From NCBI GenBank assembly GCA_025362115.1, contig JANYIK010000084.1, forward strand, positions 1 through 6,063: a DNA stretch of 6,063 bases. The letters are read 5' to 3'. A program made the translations under genes and the position numbers. Under the pieces are notes generated by a model. The model did no database searches, had not been told where the DNA came from, and saw nothing but the letters and a program-made list of their open reading frames with translations. Source of the stretch: Methylophilaceae bacterium (GTDB taxonomy: Bacteria > Pseudomonadota > Gammaproteobacteria > Burkholderiales > Methylophilaceae). Shown one piece after another: positions 1 through 6,057 of the stretch; the stretch's first letter is position 1; each line of letters opens with the position of its first letter.

Positions 1-2
1 CT

Positions 3-764
3 ATGAAGCACTTGCCCAAAAAGCGCTTCGGCCAGAACTTTCTGCACGATTCCGATATTATTCGTTCCTGTATAGCTGCGATTCATCCGCAGCCGGACGA
101 TGCGATGGTGGAGATCGGCCCAGGGCTTGGCGCGCTTACTCAGCCTTTGTTACAGACCATGAACCATCTGCAAGTAGTGGAGTTGGACAGGGATATTATC
201 AGCTGGATGCAAGGCCATTATCCGGTGGGCAAACTCACCATCCACAATAGCGATGCGCTGAAATTTAACTTTGCAGAGTTGGGTAAGATTCGTGTCGTTG
301 GCAATTTGCCCTATAACATCTCTACACCGCTGTTGTTTCATTTGCTGCAAGGTGCCAACAACATTATGGACATGCACTTCATGCTGCAAAAAGAAGTGGT
401 GGAGCGTATGGTGGCTGTGCCTTCCACCGCGGCTTACGGACGGCTTTCGGTGATGTTGCAATATCGTTTGCACATGGAGTATTTGCTTACTGTGCCGCCG
501 GAGGCATTCGACCCAGCACCCAAAGTGGAGTCGGCTTTCGTGCGCTTGATTCCACATGCAATGCTGCCGCATCAGGCAAAAGATGAGGCCTTGTTCGCCA
601 AGGTGGTCACAGCGGCTTTTGGTCAGCGTCGCAAGACCTTGCGTAACACCTTGAAAGGCTTGCTGGACGATGCCGGATTTAGTGCGTTGAACATAGATCC
701 ACAATACCGCGCAGAAAATCTGCAAGTAAGCCAATTCGTTGCCATTTCAAATTACTTAGCCTGA
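3..764 (+). CDS. rsmA: 16S rRNA (adenine(1518)-N6/adenine(1519)-N6)-dimethyltransferase RsmA (KsgA)
   Basis: This enzyme uses S-adenosylmethionine to dimethylate the two adjacent adenines in the 3'-terminal hairpin of 16S rRNA, a late step of 30S subunit maturation in the cytoplasm. The 253-residue protein shows the family landmarks: the N-terminal KRFGQNFL (residues 7-14), the SAM-binding loop EIGPGLG (37-43), the acidic residue after the second strand in VVELDRD (E60), and the catalytic NLPYNIS motif (101-107). The C-terminal half keeps the RRKTLRNTL segment and ends in RAENLQVSQFV...NYLA, as in E. coli KsgA. It is slightly shorter than E. coli KsgA (about 273), mainly at the N-terminus. 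Only two bases precede the ATG, so no ribosome binding site can be seen and a further upstream start cannot be excluded. Its TGA stop overlaps the probable adk promoter. Identity is close to certain; the exact start is less so. Confidence 0.96.
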   Translation: MKHLPKKRFGQNFLHDSDIIRSCIAAIHPQPDDAMVEIGPGLGALTQPLLQTMNHLQVVELDRDIISWMQGHYPVGKLTIHNSDALKFNFAELGKIRVVGNLPYNISTPLLFHLLQGANNIMDMHFMLQKEVVERMVAVPSTAAYGRLSVMLQYRLHMEYLLTVPPEAFDPAPKVESAFVRLIPHAMLPHQAKDEALFAKVVTAAFGQRRKTLRNTLKGLLDDAGFSALNIDPQYRAENLQVSQFVAISNYLA

Positions 765-770
765 TATAAT
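762..770 (+). promoter_or_regulatory. extended -10 promoter element for adk, overlapping the rsmA stop codon
   Basis: The bases TGATATAAT form a perfect TGn extended -10 element followed by a perfect TATAAT box. The TG is taken from the TGA stop codon of rsmA. A TTGCCA at 739-744 resembles a -35 box, but its 20-base spacer is too long for a standard sigma-70 promoter. Extended -10 promoters can work without a good -35. Transcription would begin at about 776-778, leaving a leader of about 35 bases before adk. This is a sequence match only. Confidence 0.6.
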
Positions 771-799
771 TTTACAAAACTCTCACTCAAGGATTCACC

Positions 800-804
800 A
801 AGGA
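800..804 (+). promoter_or_regulatory. ribosome binding site of adk
   Basis: AAGGA lies eight bases before the ATG at 813 and fixes that start. A second CAAGGA at about 788-793 is too far upstream to serve this start. Confidence 0.75.
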
Positions 805-812
805 ATTATAAG

Positions 813-1466
813 ATGCGATTGATACTGTTAGGCGCTCCTGGCGCTGGTAAAGGCACTCAAGCCAACTACATCAAAACCAAGTTCAACATTCCGCAAATCT
901 CTACTGGTGATATGCTGCGTGCGGCTGTCAAGGCAGGCACTCCCTTAGGCGTTGCCGCTAAAAAAGTGATGGATTCCGGCGGGCTGGTGTCAGACGACAT
1001 CATTATCGGCTTGGTCAAAGAGCGCATTAAAGAAGCCGACTGCGCCAACGGTTTTTTGTTCGACGGTTTCCCGCGCACTATACCGCAGGCTGACGCGATG
1101 AAGGATGCCGGAGTTGGTATTGACTATGTAGTGGAGATAGACGTGGACGACGCAGAAATTATCCAGCGTATGAGTGGTCGCCGCGTACACCTTACTTCTG
1201 GCCGTACTTACCACGTCATTTTCAATCCGCCCAAGATGGAAGGCAGGGATGACATCAGCGGTGAGGCTCTGATTCAGCGCGAAGATGACCGAGAAGAAAC
1301 GGTGAAAAAGCGTCTCGAGGTGTATCACAGCCAAACCAAGCCGCTGGTGGACTATTATGCGAGCTGGGCGGCGAGTGGAAAAGTAGGTGCGCCCAAACAC
1401 ATCAAAATCGCTGGGGTGGGTTCGGTGGAAGAGATACGCGACAGAGTTTTTGCGGCACTTGCATGA
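813..1466 (+). CDS. adk: adenylate kinase
   Basis: Cytoplasmic adenylate kinase interconverts ATP + AMP and 2 ADP and sets the adenylate energy charge. The 217-residue protein is a long-form bacterial enzyme, close to the 214 of E. coli. It opens with the P-loop GAPGAGKGT (residues 7-15), followed by the AMP-binding segment STGDMLRAA and the DGFPRT motif (84-89), whose Arg contacts AMP phosphate. A full LID domain follows from about 119 to 160, starting with R119 and the GRRVH run (R123 aligns with the E. coli catalytic arginine) and continuing through the FNPPK and REDD segments. The LID has no four-cysteine zinc site, which is usual for Gram-negative enzymes. A strong ribosome binding site and an extended -10 box precede it. 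The stop codon overlaps the gpmI start by four bases (ATGA), implying a shared transcript and coupled translation. Confidence 0.97.
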   Translation: MRLILLGAPGAGKGTQANYIKTKFNIPQISTGDMLRAAVKAGTPLGVAAKKVMDSGGLVSDDIIIGLVKERIKEADCANGFLFDGFPRTIPQADAMKDAGVGIDYVVEIDVDDAEIIQRMSGRRVHLTSGRTYHVIFNPPKMEGRDDISGEALIQREDDREETVKKRLEVYHSQTKPLVDYYASWAASGKVGAPKHIKIAGVGSVEEIRDRVFAALA

Positions 1467-2986
1467 AGGTTACTCCCGCAATTCTGATTATCCTGGATGG
1501 CTTTGGTCACGGCGAGGTCACGCCAGACAACGCCATCGCCCAAGCCAAAAAACCACATTTAGACAAGCTGCTGGCTACCTGCCCCAACACCCTGATCAAT
1601 GCCTCGGAATCCTTTGTGGGATTGCCTTCTGGCCAAATGGGCAATTCCGAAGTCGGGCATCTCAATATCGGTGCAGGGCGCATCGTGGCGCAGGAGTTTG
1701 ACCGTATCAATATCGCCATAGAAAACGGCGAATTCAACCAGAATCCTACTTTGGTCGAAGTGGTTGCAAAAGCCAAAAATCGCGCTTTGCATATCTTTGG
1801 TTTGCTGTCTGACGGGGGCATCCATAGCCATCAAGAACACATTTTTGCCATGTTGAGAATGGCGGCGCAAGCGGGGGTTAAAAATCTTTACGTACATGCG
1901 TTTTTGGATGGTCGCGACACGCCACCTAGGAGCGCTGAGCGTTACCTGGCGGCTTTAGAAAGCGTGTTGCGCGAAACCAGCGTAGGGCGTATCGCCTCGG
2001 TCGCGGGACGGTTCTATGCGATGGACAGGGACAAACGCTGGGAGCGTGTTGCGCCTGCTTACCAATTGGTGACGGACGGCGTGGGTGAGTTCAGCGCCAC
2101 AGATGCACGAGCCGGGTTATTGGCAGCCTATGGCCGTGGCGAAAATGACGAATTCGTCAAACCCACCAGCGTGGGAGAGGCGGTAAGGATTGAAGACGGT
2201 GATGTCGTGATGTATATGAATTTCCGCTCTGATCGTGCACGTGAACTTTCGCAGGCCTTTCTGGATGCCGGTTTTGATGGGTTTCCTCGCAATCGCGTAC
2301 CAAAATTAGCTGGCTATTACACGCTCACCCAATACAGCCAGAATCTGGCGGTGACTGGCGTGGCTTTTACGCCACATGCAGTACGCAATGGCTTTGGTGA
2401 ATACATCGCGAGCTTGGGCCTCAAGCAGCTACGTATCGCCGAGACTGAGAAATATCCGCACGTTACCTTCTTTTTCAATGGGGGCGAAGAGACGGTTTAT
2501 GCCGGAGAAGAGCGTATTCTGGTGCCTTCACCCAAGGTGGCGACCTATGATTTGCAGCCAGAAATGCACGCACCGGAAGTCACTGATAAGCTAGTAGAAG
2601 CTATCCTCAGTCGCAAGTATGACGCGATCATTTGCAATTACGCTAACGCCGATATGGTCGGCCATACCGGCGACTTGCAAGCTGCCATCAAAGCCATAGA
2701 AACACTAGATACTTGCGTAGGGCGGGTGGTGGAAGCCATGCAGAAGAGTGGCGGCGAGGTGATCATCACTGCCGATCACGGCAACGCTGAAGCGATGCGT
2801 GATCACGTTCATAGCCAAGCGCATACTCAACACACGACCAACTTGGTACCGTTTATTTATGTGGGGCGCAAAGCCAGCATCGCCAAAACTGGTGCATTAC
2901 AAGACATCGCACCGACATTGCTCAACATGATGGGTGTGCCGCAACCAGCCGAGATGACAGGGAAGTCACTTGTTACGTTTGTTTGA
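1463..2986 (+). CDS. gpmI: 2,3-bisphosphoglycerate-independent phosphoglycerate mutase
   Basis: This cytoplasmic Mn-dependent enzyme interconverts 3-phosphoglycerate and 2-phosphoglycerate in glycolysis and gluconeogenesis through a phosphoserine intermediate. At 507 residues it is full length for the alkaline-phosphatase-superfamily mutase. Visible active-site elements are D12 in ILDGFG, the phosphorylated serine S62 in MGNSEVGH, H121 in GGIHSHQEH, DGRDTPP (149-155), NFRSDRAR (253-260), D397 and H401 in ADMVGHTGD, D438-H439 in TADHGNAE, and H457 in HTQHTTNLVP. The phosphatase-fold core lies at both ends, with the phosphotransferase insert between about residues 75 and 300. The ATG is inside the last codons of adk (ATGA overlap), and no good Shine-Dalgarno sequence precedes it, so it probably depends on ribosomes finishing adk. 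A hairpin lies just after the stop. An envC-like gene follows, the same order as in E. coli. Confidence 0.97.
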   Translation: MKVTPAILIILDGFGHGEVTPDNAIAQAKKPHLDKLLATCPNTLINASESFVGLPSGQMGNSEVGHLNIGAGRIVAQEFDRINIAIENGEFNQNPTLVEVVAKAKNRALHIFGLLSDGGIHSHQEHIFAMLRMAAQAGVKNLYVHAFLDGRDTPPRSAERYLAALESVLRETSVGRIASVAGRFYAMDRDKRWERVAPAYQLVTDGVGEFSATDARAGLLAAYGRGENDEFVKPTSVGEAVRIEDGDVVMYMNFRSDRARELSQAFLDAGFDGFPRNRVPKLAGYYTLTQYSQNLAVTGVAFTPHAVRNGFGEYIASLGLKQLRIAETEKYPHVTFFFNGGEETVYAGEERILVPSPKVATYDLQPEMHAPEVTDKLVEAILSRKYDAIICNYANADMVGHTGDLQAAIKAIETLDTCVGRVVEAMQKSGGEVIITADHGNAEAMRDHVHSQAHTQHTTNLVPFIYVGRKASIAKTGALQDIAPTLLNMMGVPQPAEMTGKSLVTFV

Positions 2987-2995
2987 TGCATTATT

Positions 2996-3018
2996 CCTTC
3001 CCCTTTTCAGGGGGAAGG
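2996..3018 (+). repeat. intergenic palindrome, left copy, after gpmI (possible transcript-end hairpin)
   Basis: CCTTCCCC (2996-3003) pairs perfectly with GGGGAAGG (3011-3018) around a seven-base loop, starting ten bases after the gpmI stop. A G-run (3026-3030) follows. There is no T-run after the stem, so this is not a classical intrinsic terminator, though it could stabilise the 3' end of the adk-gpmI message. Its hairpin-plus-G-run layout matches the opposite-strand reading of the right copy at 3060-3094. Confidence 0.65.
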
Positions 3019-3059
3019 CTAGGATGGGGGTTGAGCGTTGCAAATGTTGATACTTTTTA

Positions 3060-3094
3060 CCCCCCCAACCCTCCCCCTTAAAGGGTGGAGGGGG
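3060..3094 (-). repeat. intergenic palindrome, right copy, inverted, running into the envC start region
   Basis: CCCTCCCCC (3069-3077) pairs with GGG-T-GGAGGG (3083-3092) with one bulged T and a five-base loop. A C-run (3060-3066) lies on its left. Read on the - strand, this is a hairpin followed by a G-run, the same design as the left copy, with the core AGGGGGAGGG against AGGGGGAAGG. The two copies therefore face each other across about 30 bases, resembling a paired REP-type unit. The similarity is judged by eye, and family membership needs a whole-genome count. Confidence 0.6.
3087..3091 (+). promoter_or_regulatory. Shine-Dalgarno sequence deciding the envC start, inside a hairpin arm
   Basis: GGAGG ends six bases before GTG at 3098, an ideal spacing and a near-perfect anti-16S match. 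It lies in the 3' arm of the palindrome 3069-3092, so folding of the message would hide it. It favours GTG 3098 over the upstream TTG 3038 and ATG 3044. Confidence 0.55.
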
Positions 3095-3097
3095 CTA

Positions 3098-4321
3098 GTG
3101 TGGTGCAGTATTTTTGCGCTGTTATTTGTCGTGACAGGTGTTGCCCACGCCGCCCCATCTAAAGAGTCACTCAAAGAACTGCAAGACAAGATCGAGAGCC
3201 TGAAGCACGACCTGGATCGTAACGAGGGCGCGCACCACGAGGCTGCCGATGCCCTCAAGCAAAGCGAACAGGAGATCAGTGAAACCAACCGCAAGCTCAA
3301 TGAGCTGCGCCAGCAACAAAGAGCGAACGCCGCCACTCTAGGCCAGCTCGGTCAGCAGCAGAGCCATTTGCAGACCACCATACAGCAACAGCAACAACTC
3401 CTCGGTGCCCAGTTTTATCGCCAACACCTGAATGGCCAGCAAGGTTATTTGCGGATATTGCTGGAACAGCAAGACCCCAACGTGGTGGAGCGCAATTTGC
3501 AATATTTTCGTTATGTGGCGCAAGCGCGCAGCAAGCTGATTGCCAGTCTGCGGCACAATTTGGGGGCGGTGGCTGAACTCAATGCTAAAACCGAAGCTAC
3601 ATTGAATAAAGTGGGGTTACTCAAAGACGAGCAGGAGAAAAACAAGCAGGATTTGAAAAAGCAACAAGCCGAACACAAAGCGGTGATGAGCAGCTTGGCC
3701 GCGCAAATTCAAGCGCAACGTGGTGAAATTACCAAGCTGCAGCGCGATGAAAAACGCATCACAGAGTTGCTGGAACGCTTGGCCAAGCTTGCCGCAGCCA
3801 CGCCCAAGAAAAAATCTTCTAGGAAAATAGCCAGCAAAGAAACTGAAAAAACGACTAGCAAGACTGAGGGCAAAGTAGAAGCGCGTAACGAGGCCGTGCC
3901 AGAGCCCATGAACGATAACGGCGTATTTGCGGCGTTGCGCGGCAAATTAAGGTTGCCGACCAAGGGCGAATTGACCAACAAATTCGGCGCAGCGCGACCA
4001 GACAGCGGCATTTCATGGAAGGGTATCTTCATTCGTGCTGGAGAGGGTAACGAAGTACGCTCCATCGCCAGCGGCCGCGTGGTGTTTGCCGATTGGCTGC
4101 GTGGCTTTGGCAACTTGCTCATCGTAGATCACGGAGAGGGCTACATGAGCTTGTACGGTAACAACCAGGCTATCCTTAAGAAAGTCGGCGATGAGGTGCA
4201 AGCGGGCGACCATGTGGCTGCCATCGGTAACAGCGGTGGCAATCCAGAATCAGGGCTATATTTTGAGTTGCGTTACAAGAGCAAACCGTTGGATCCGCTG
4301 ACCTGGTGTGCATTGAAGTAG
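3098..4321 (+). CDS. envC: EnvC-type murein hydrolase activator (degenerate LytM/M23 domain, coiled coil)
   Basis: EnvC-family proteins are periplasmic, are recruited to the septum by FtsEX, and switch on the amidases AmiA/AmiB that split daughter-cell peptidoglycan. From the GTG at 3098 the product has 407 residues. A hydrophobic signal segment ends in VAHA, with cleavage likely after residue 18. A long Gln/Glu/Lys-rich coiled coil spans about 24-230, then a basic Lys/Ser/Thr linker (about 236-275), then a LytM domain (about 285-407). The LytM domain lacks zinc ligands: WKGIFI (307-312) stands where active M23 enzymes have HxGxD, and GLYFELR (386-392) replaces HLHFELR. E. coli EnvC shows the same changes, so this is an activator rather than a hydrolase. 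The frame is also open to TTG 3038 and ATG 3044. Those starts would add a stretch encoded by the palindromic repeat (TPPTLPLKGWRG), which includes the only positive charges before the hydrophobic core. The gpmI-envC order is conserved with E. coli. Confidence 0.9.
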   Translation: MWCSIFALLFVVTGVAHAAPSKESLKELQDKIESLKHDLDRNEGAHHEAADALKQSEQEISETNRKLNELRQQQRANAATLGQLGQQQSHLQTTIQQQQQLLGAQFYRQHLNGQQGYLRILLEQQDPNVVERNLQYFRYVAQARSKLIASLRHNLGAVAELNAKTEATLNKVGLLKDEQEKNKQDLKKQQAEHKAVMSSLAAQIQAQRGEITKLQRDEKRITELLERLAKLAAATPKKKSSRKIASKETEKTTSKTEGKVEARNEAVPEPMNDNGVFAALRGKLRLPTKGELTNKFGAARPDSGISWKGIFIRAGEGNEVRSIASGRVVFADWLRGFGNLLIVDHGEGYMSLYGNNQAILKKVGDEVQAGDHVAAIGNSGGNPESGLYFELRYKSKPLDPLTWCALK

Positions 4322-4455
4322 GATGTTTAATTAAGGCGTTATCTAGGACAGCCCCTTAAGTTATTTGCAGAATTACCCCTGGAAAAATTAGACAATATGC
4401 GTATTAAGAAGGAACTCGAGGCTATTGCTAAAACTTAGAGGTATTAAAAAATCAG

Positions 4456-4509
4456 CGCAAGGTTCACACGTAACCTCTTGCGGTGATTAAGCAAATTGCG
4501 TAACCTTGC
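4456..4509 (+). promoter_or_regulatory. overlapping, mutually exclusive hairpins in the sthA leader
   Basis: CGCAAGGTT (4456-4464) can pair with the nearby AACC-TC-TTGCG (4472-4482), with a two-base bulge and a seven-base loop. Alternatively, GCAAGGTT (4457-4464) can pair perfectly over eight bases with AACCTTGC (4502-4509). Both use the same 5' arm, so only one can form. The two 3' arms are near-direct repeats (CGTAACCTCTTGC and CGTAACCTTGC). The distal arm ends 12 bases before the Shine-Dalgarno sequence. The layout could be an attenuator-like leader or an operator with repeated half sites. No known family is recognised. Confidence 0.4.
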
Positions 4510-4521
4510 TACACTTCAGGT

Positions 4522-4528
4522 AGGGGGA
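4522..4528 (+). promoter_or_regulatory. ribosome binding site of sthA
   Basis: AGGGGGA lies eight bases before the ATG at 4537, supporting that start. The first codons then lead directly into the FAD-binding strand, as expected for the family. Confidence 0.65.
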
Positions 4529-4536
4529 AAATCGCA

Positions 4537-5937
4537 ATGAGTCAACACTATGACATGCTGGTAATCGGCAGCGGACCGGGTGGCAAGCGTGCGGCGATTC
4601 AGGCTGCCAAATTGGGTAAAACAGTCGCCATTATCGAAAAGCTCAGTATTATCGGTGGAGTCACCGTCCACACCGGCACTATCCCCAGCAAAACCTTACG
4701 TGAAGCGGTGCTTTACCTTACGGGCTGGACACAGCGTGGCTTGTATGGGCATAGCTATCGCCTTAAGCAACATCTCACCATAGACGATCTGATGCAGCGG
4801 CTGGAGATCACTATCCGTAACGAAGTGACGGTGATTGAGCATCAGTTGGCGCGCAACGGTGTGGTGGTCATCAAAGGTATGGCATCTTTCTTGGACGCTA
4901 ATACTCTTGAAGTTGCTACATTGGATGGTGAAATAGAAAAATTCTCTGCGGATCGCATTGTGATCGCTGTGGGAACTGCTCCTATGCGGCCTGCCAGCGT
5001 GCCGTTTGATGACGAAACTATTATTGATAGTGACGGCATACTCAAACTCAAAAAGATTCCCAAGAGCCTCGCCATTGTCGGCGCAGGCGTGATTGGCGTG
5101 GAATACGCCTCTATTTTCAGCGCCATGGACGTACACGTTACCCTGATTGACGGTCGTCCTAATATGTTGGAATTCTTGGACAGAGAAATCGTGGACGAAC
5201 TGGCCTATGGCTTGCGCCATCGCGGCGTGGCACTGCGCTTGGGCGAGACGGTGGCCGAAATTAAAAAGACGGATGGCGACATCGAAGTGCATTTGGAAAG
5301 TGGAAAAATTGTGCGTTCCAATCTGGTGATGTACGCCGCAGGCCGCACTGGTGTTACCGAAGGGCTGAAGCTGGAAAACGCTGGTTTGGCCGCAGATAAC
5401 CGTGGCCGCATCAAAGTGGACAAAAACTACGCTACCGAGGTGCCACACATTTACGCTGTGGGCGACGTGATTGGTTTTCCTAGTCTAGCTTCTACTTCGA
5501 TGGAACAAGGCCGTGTGGCTGCCTGTCATGCCTTGGGACGCCCCATTGCTGCGGTGCCAGAGCATTTCCCTTTCGGCATCTATAGCATCCCGGAAATCAG
5601 CATGGTGGGGGCGACCGAACAAGAACTCACGGCGGCCAACATCCCCTATGAAGTTGGTATTGCACGCTTTAGAGAAACTGCCCGCGGGCAAATCTTGCGG
5701 CTGGATGAAGGTCTGCTAAAACTGCTGTTTGGGTTAAAAGATAGAAAATTACTGGGTGTACACATCATAGGCGAAGCCGGTACTGAGCTGGTACACATAG
5801 GTCAAGCAGTGGTGGCACTGGGAGGAACGCTGGATTACTTGGTGAATACCGTATTTAACTACCCAACGTTGTCTGAAACATACAAAATTGCCGCTTTAGA
5901 TGCATGGAACAAGATGCCTACTGAAAACGGGCATTAA
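4537..5937 (+). CDS. sthA: soluble pyridine nucleotide transhydrogenase (Si-specific NAD(P)+ transhydrogenase)
   Basis: SthA is a cytoplasmic FAD enzyme that exchanges reducing equivalents between NADPH and NAD+, mainly relieving excess NADPH. The 466 residues equal the E. coli length and follow the class I disulfide oxidoreductase plan: FAD-binding GSGPGG (11-16) with E34 ending the second strand, a second Rossmann motif GAGVIG (182-187), the FAD motif YAVGDVIGFPSLAS around D310, and a dimerisation domain with FNYPTLSE (440-447). Dihydrolipoamide dehydrogenase has a redox disulfide CxxxxC and a catalytic His; here the cysteine positions are T43 and T48 (GGVTVHTGTIPSK) and the His position is Y442. 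That rules out dihydrolipoamide or glutathione reductase activity. E. coli SthA keeps the first cysteine, and actinobacterial relatives read GGVCVNTGTIPSK, so losing both is a modest oddity. The 215-base gap upstream suggests separate transcription from envC. The transhydrogenase call is firm, but activity is inferred. Confidence 0.92.
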   Translation: MSQHYDMLVIGSGPGGKRAAIQAAKLGKTVAIIEKLSIIGGVTVHTGTIPSKTLREAVLYLTGWTQRGLYGHSYRLKQHLTIDDLMQRLEITIRNEVTVIEHQLARNGVVVIKGMASFLDANTLEVATLDGEIEKFSADRIVIAVGTAPMRPASVPFDDETIIDSDGILKLKKIPKSLAIVGAGVIGVEYASIFSAMDVHVTLIDGRPNMLEFLDREIVDELAYGLRHRGVALRLGETVAEIKKTDGDIEVHLESGKIVRSNLVMYAAGRTGVTEGLKLENAGLAADNRGRIKVDKNYATEVPHIYAVGDVIGFPSLASTSMEQGRVAACHALGRPIAAVPEHFPFGIYSIPEISMVGATEQELTAANIPYEVGIARFRETARGQILRLDEGLLKLLFGLKDRKLLGVHIIGEAGTELVHIGQAVVALGGTLDYLVNTVFNYPTLSETYKIAALDAWNKMPTENGH

Positions 5938-5981
5938 AAAAGGGACTTATATACTTAACTTCCTGGGAGTGGAAAATGTGG

Positions 5982-6057
5982 TTCGATACATTCTCCGTTC
6001 GTCCCCGTATCAAGTACGGGGCAGGCTCTGAGTAAGCGGCGAAGCCGCTATATCGAA
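5982..6057. repeat. nested palindromic element at the right edge (likely dispersed intergenic repeat)
   Basis: Outer arms TTCGATA (5982-5988) and TATCGAA (6051-6057) are perfect inverted repeats. They enclose two perfect hairpins: CCCCGTA/TACGGGG (6003-6009 and 6015-6021, five-base loop) and AGCGGC/GCCGCT (6035-6040 and 6044-6049, loop GAA). The whole can fold as a three-way, cloverleaf-like structure, but it lacks tRNA features such as a TTCRA T-loop and acceptor. On the - strand, TTCGATA...GGACGAACGG resembles intergenic repeats seen in other proteobacteria; this resemblance is from memory. It starts 45 bases after the sthA stop and could also stabilise its message. The window ends six bases later, so the right boundary may be cut. 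Confidence 0.55.

Larger units (their letters stand above)
4322..4536. other. intergenic region between envC and sthA
   Basis: This 215-base gap is richer in A and T than its neighbours. From 4331 to 4435 it has an open stretch in the envC frame with no upstream start codon, ending in a short ATG-to-TAG segment (4397-4438). From 4456 to 4509 it has overlapping inverted and direct repeats, and then the sthA ribosome binding site. A loose inverted pair TTAAGG (4331-4336)/CCTTAA (4354-4359) is too weak to call a terminator. I see no convincing sigma-70 promoter, although sthA probably has its own. Confidence 0.6.

Noticed and set aside
150..734. A 194-codon open frame on the - strand opposite rsmA
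   Set aside because: It is fully covered by RsmA, whose motifs are complete. The reverse product is His/Gln/Cys-rich with no recognisable domain.
2996..3025. Intrinsic terminator after gpmI
   Set aside because: The stem is good but is followed by CTAGGATGGGGG rather than a T-run, so it is listed as a palindromic repeat that may only stabilise RNA.
4331..4359. Terminator or operator from TTAAGG/CCTTAA after envC
   Set aside because: It has only six pairs, a 17-base loop and no T-run; this is expected by chance in an AT-rich gap.
4478..4506. sthA sigma-70 promoter TTGCGG-17-TAACCT
   Set aside because: The spacing is right, but the -10 matches the consensus at only three of six bases, and it overlaps the hairpin arms, so it is not called.
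4696..5448. A 250-codon open frame on the - strand opposite sthA
   Set aside because: It lies wholly within sthA, is His/Gln-rich in the way antisense shadows are, has no family motif, and competes with an unambiguous SthA.
5976..6035. A 19-residue open frame (ATG to TAA) with GGGAG six bases upstream
   Set aside because: Most of it is the left half of the nested palindrome, so the reading frame is probably incidental. No known short peptide is recognised.
5982..6057. tRNA-like cloverleaf
   Set aside because: There are only two inner hairpins. No anticodon arm with a seven-base loop, no TTCRANNC T-loop and no acceptor/CCA pattern are present.
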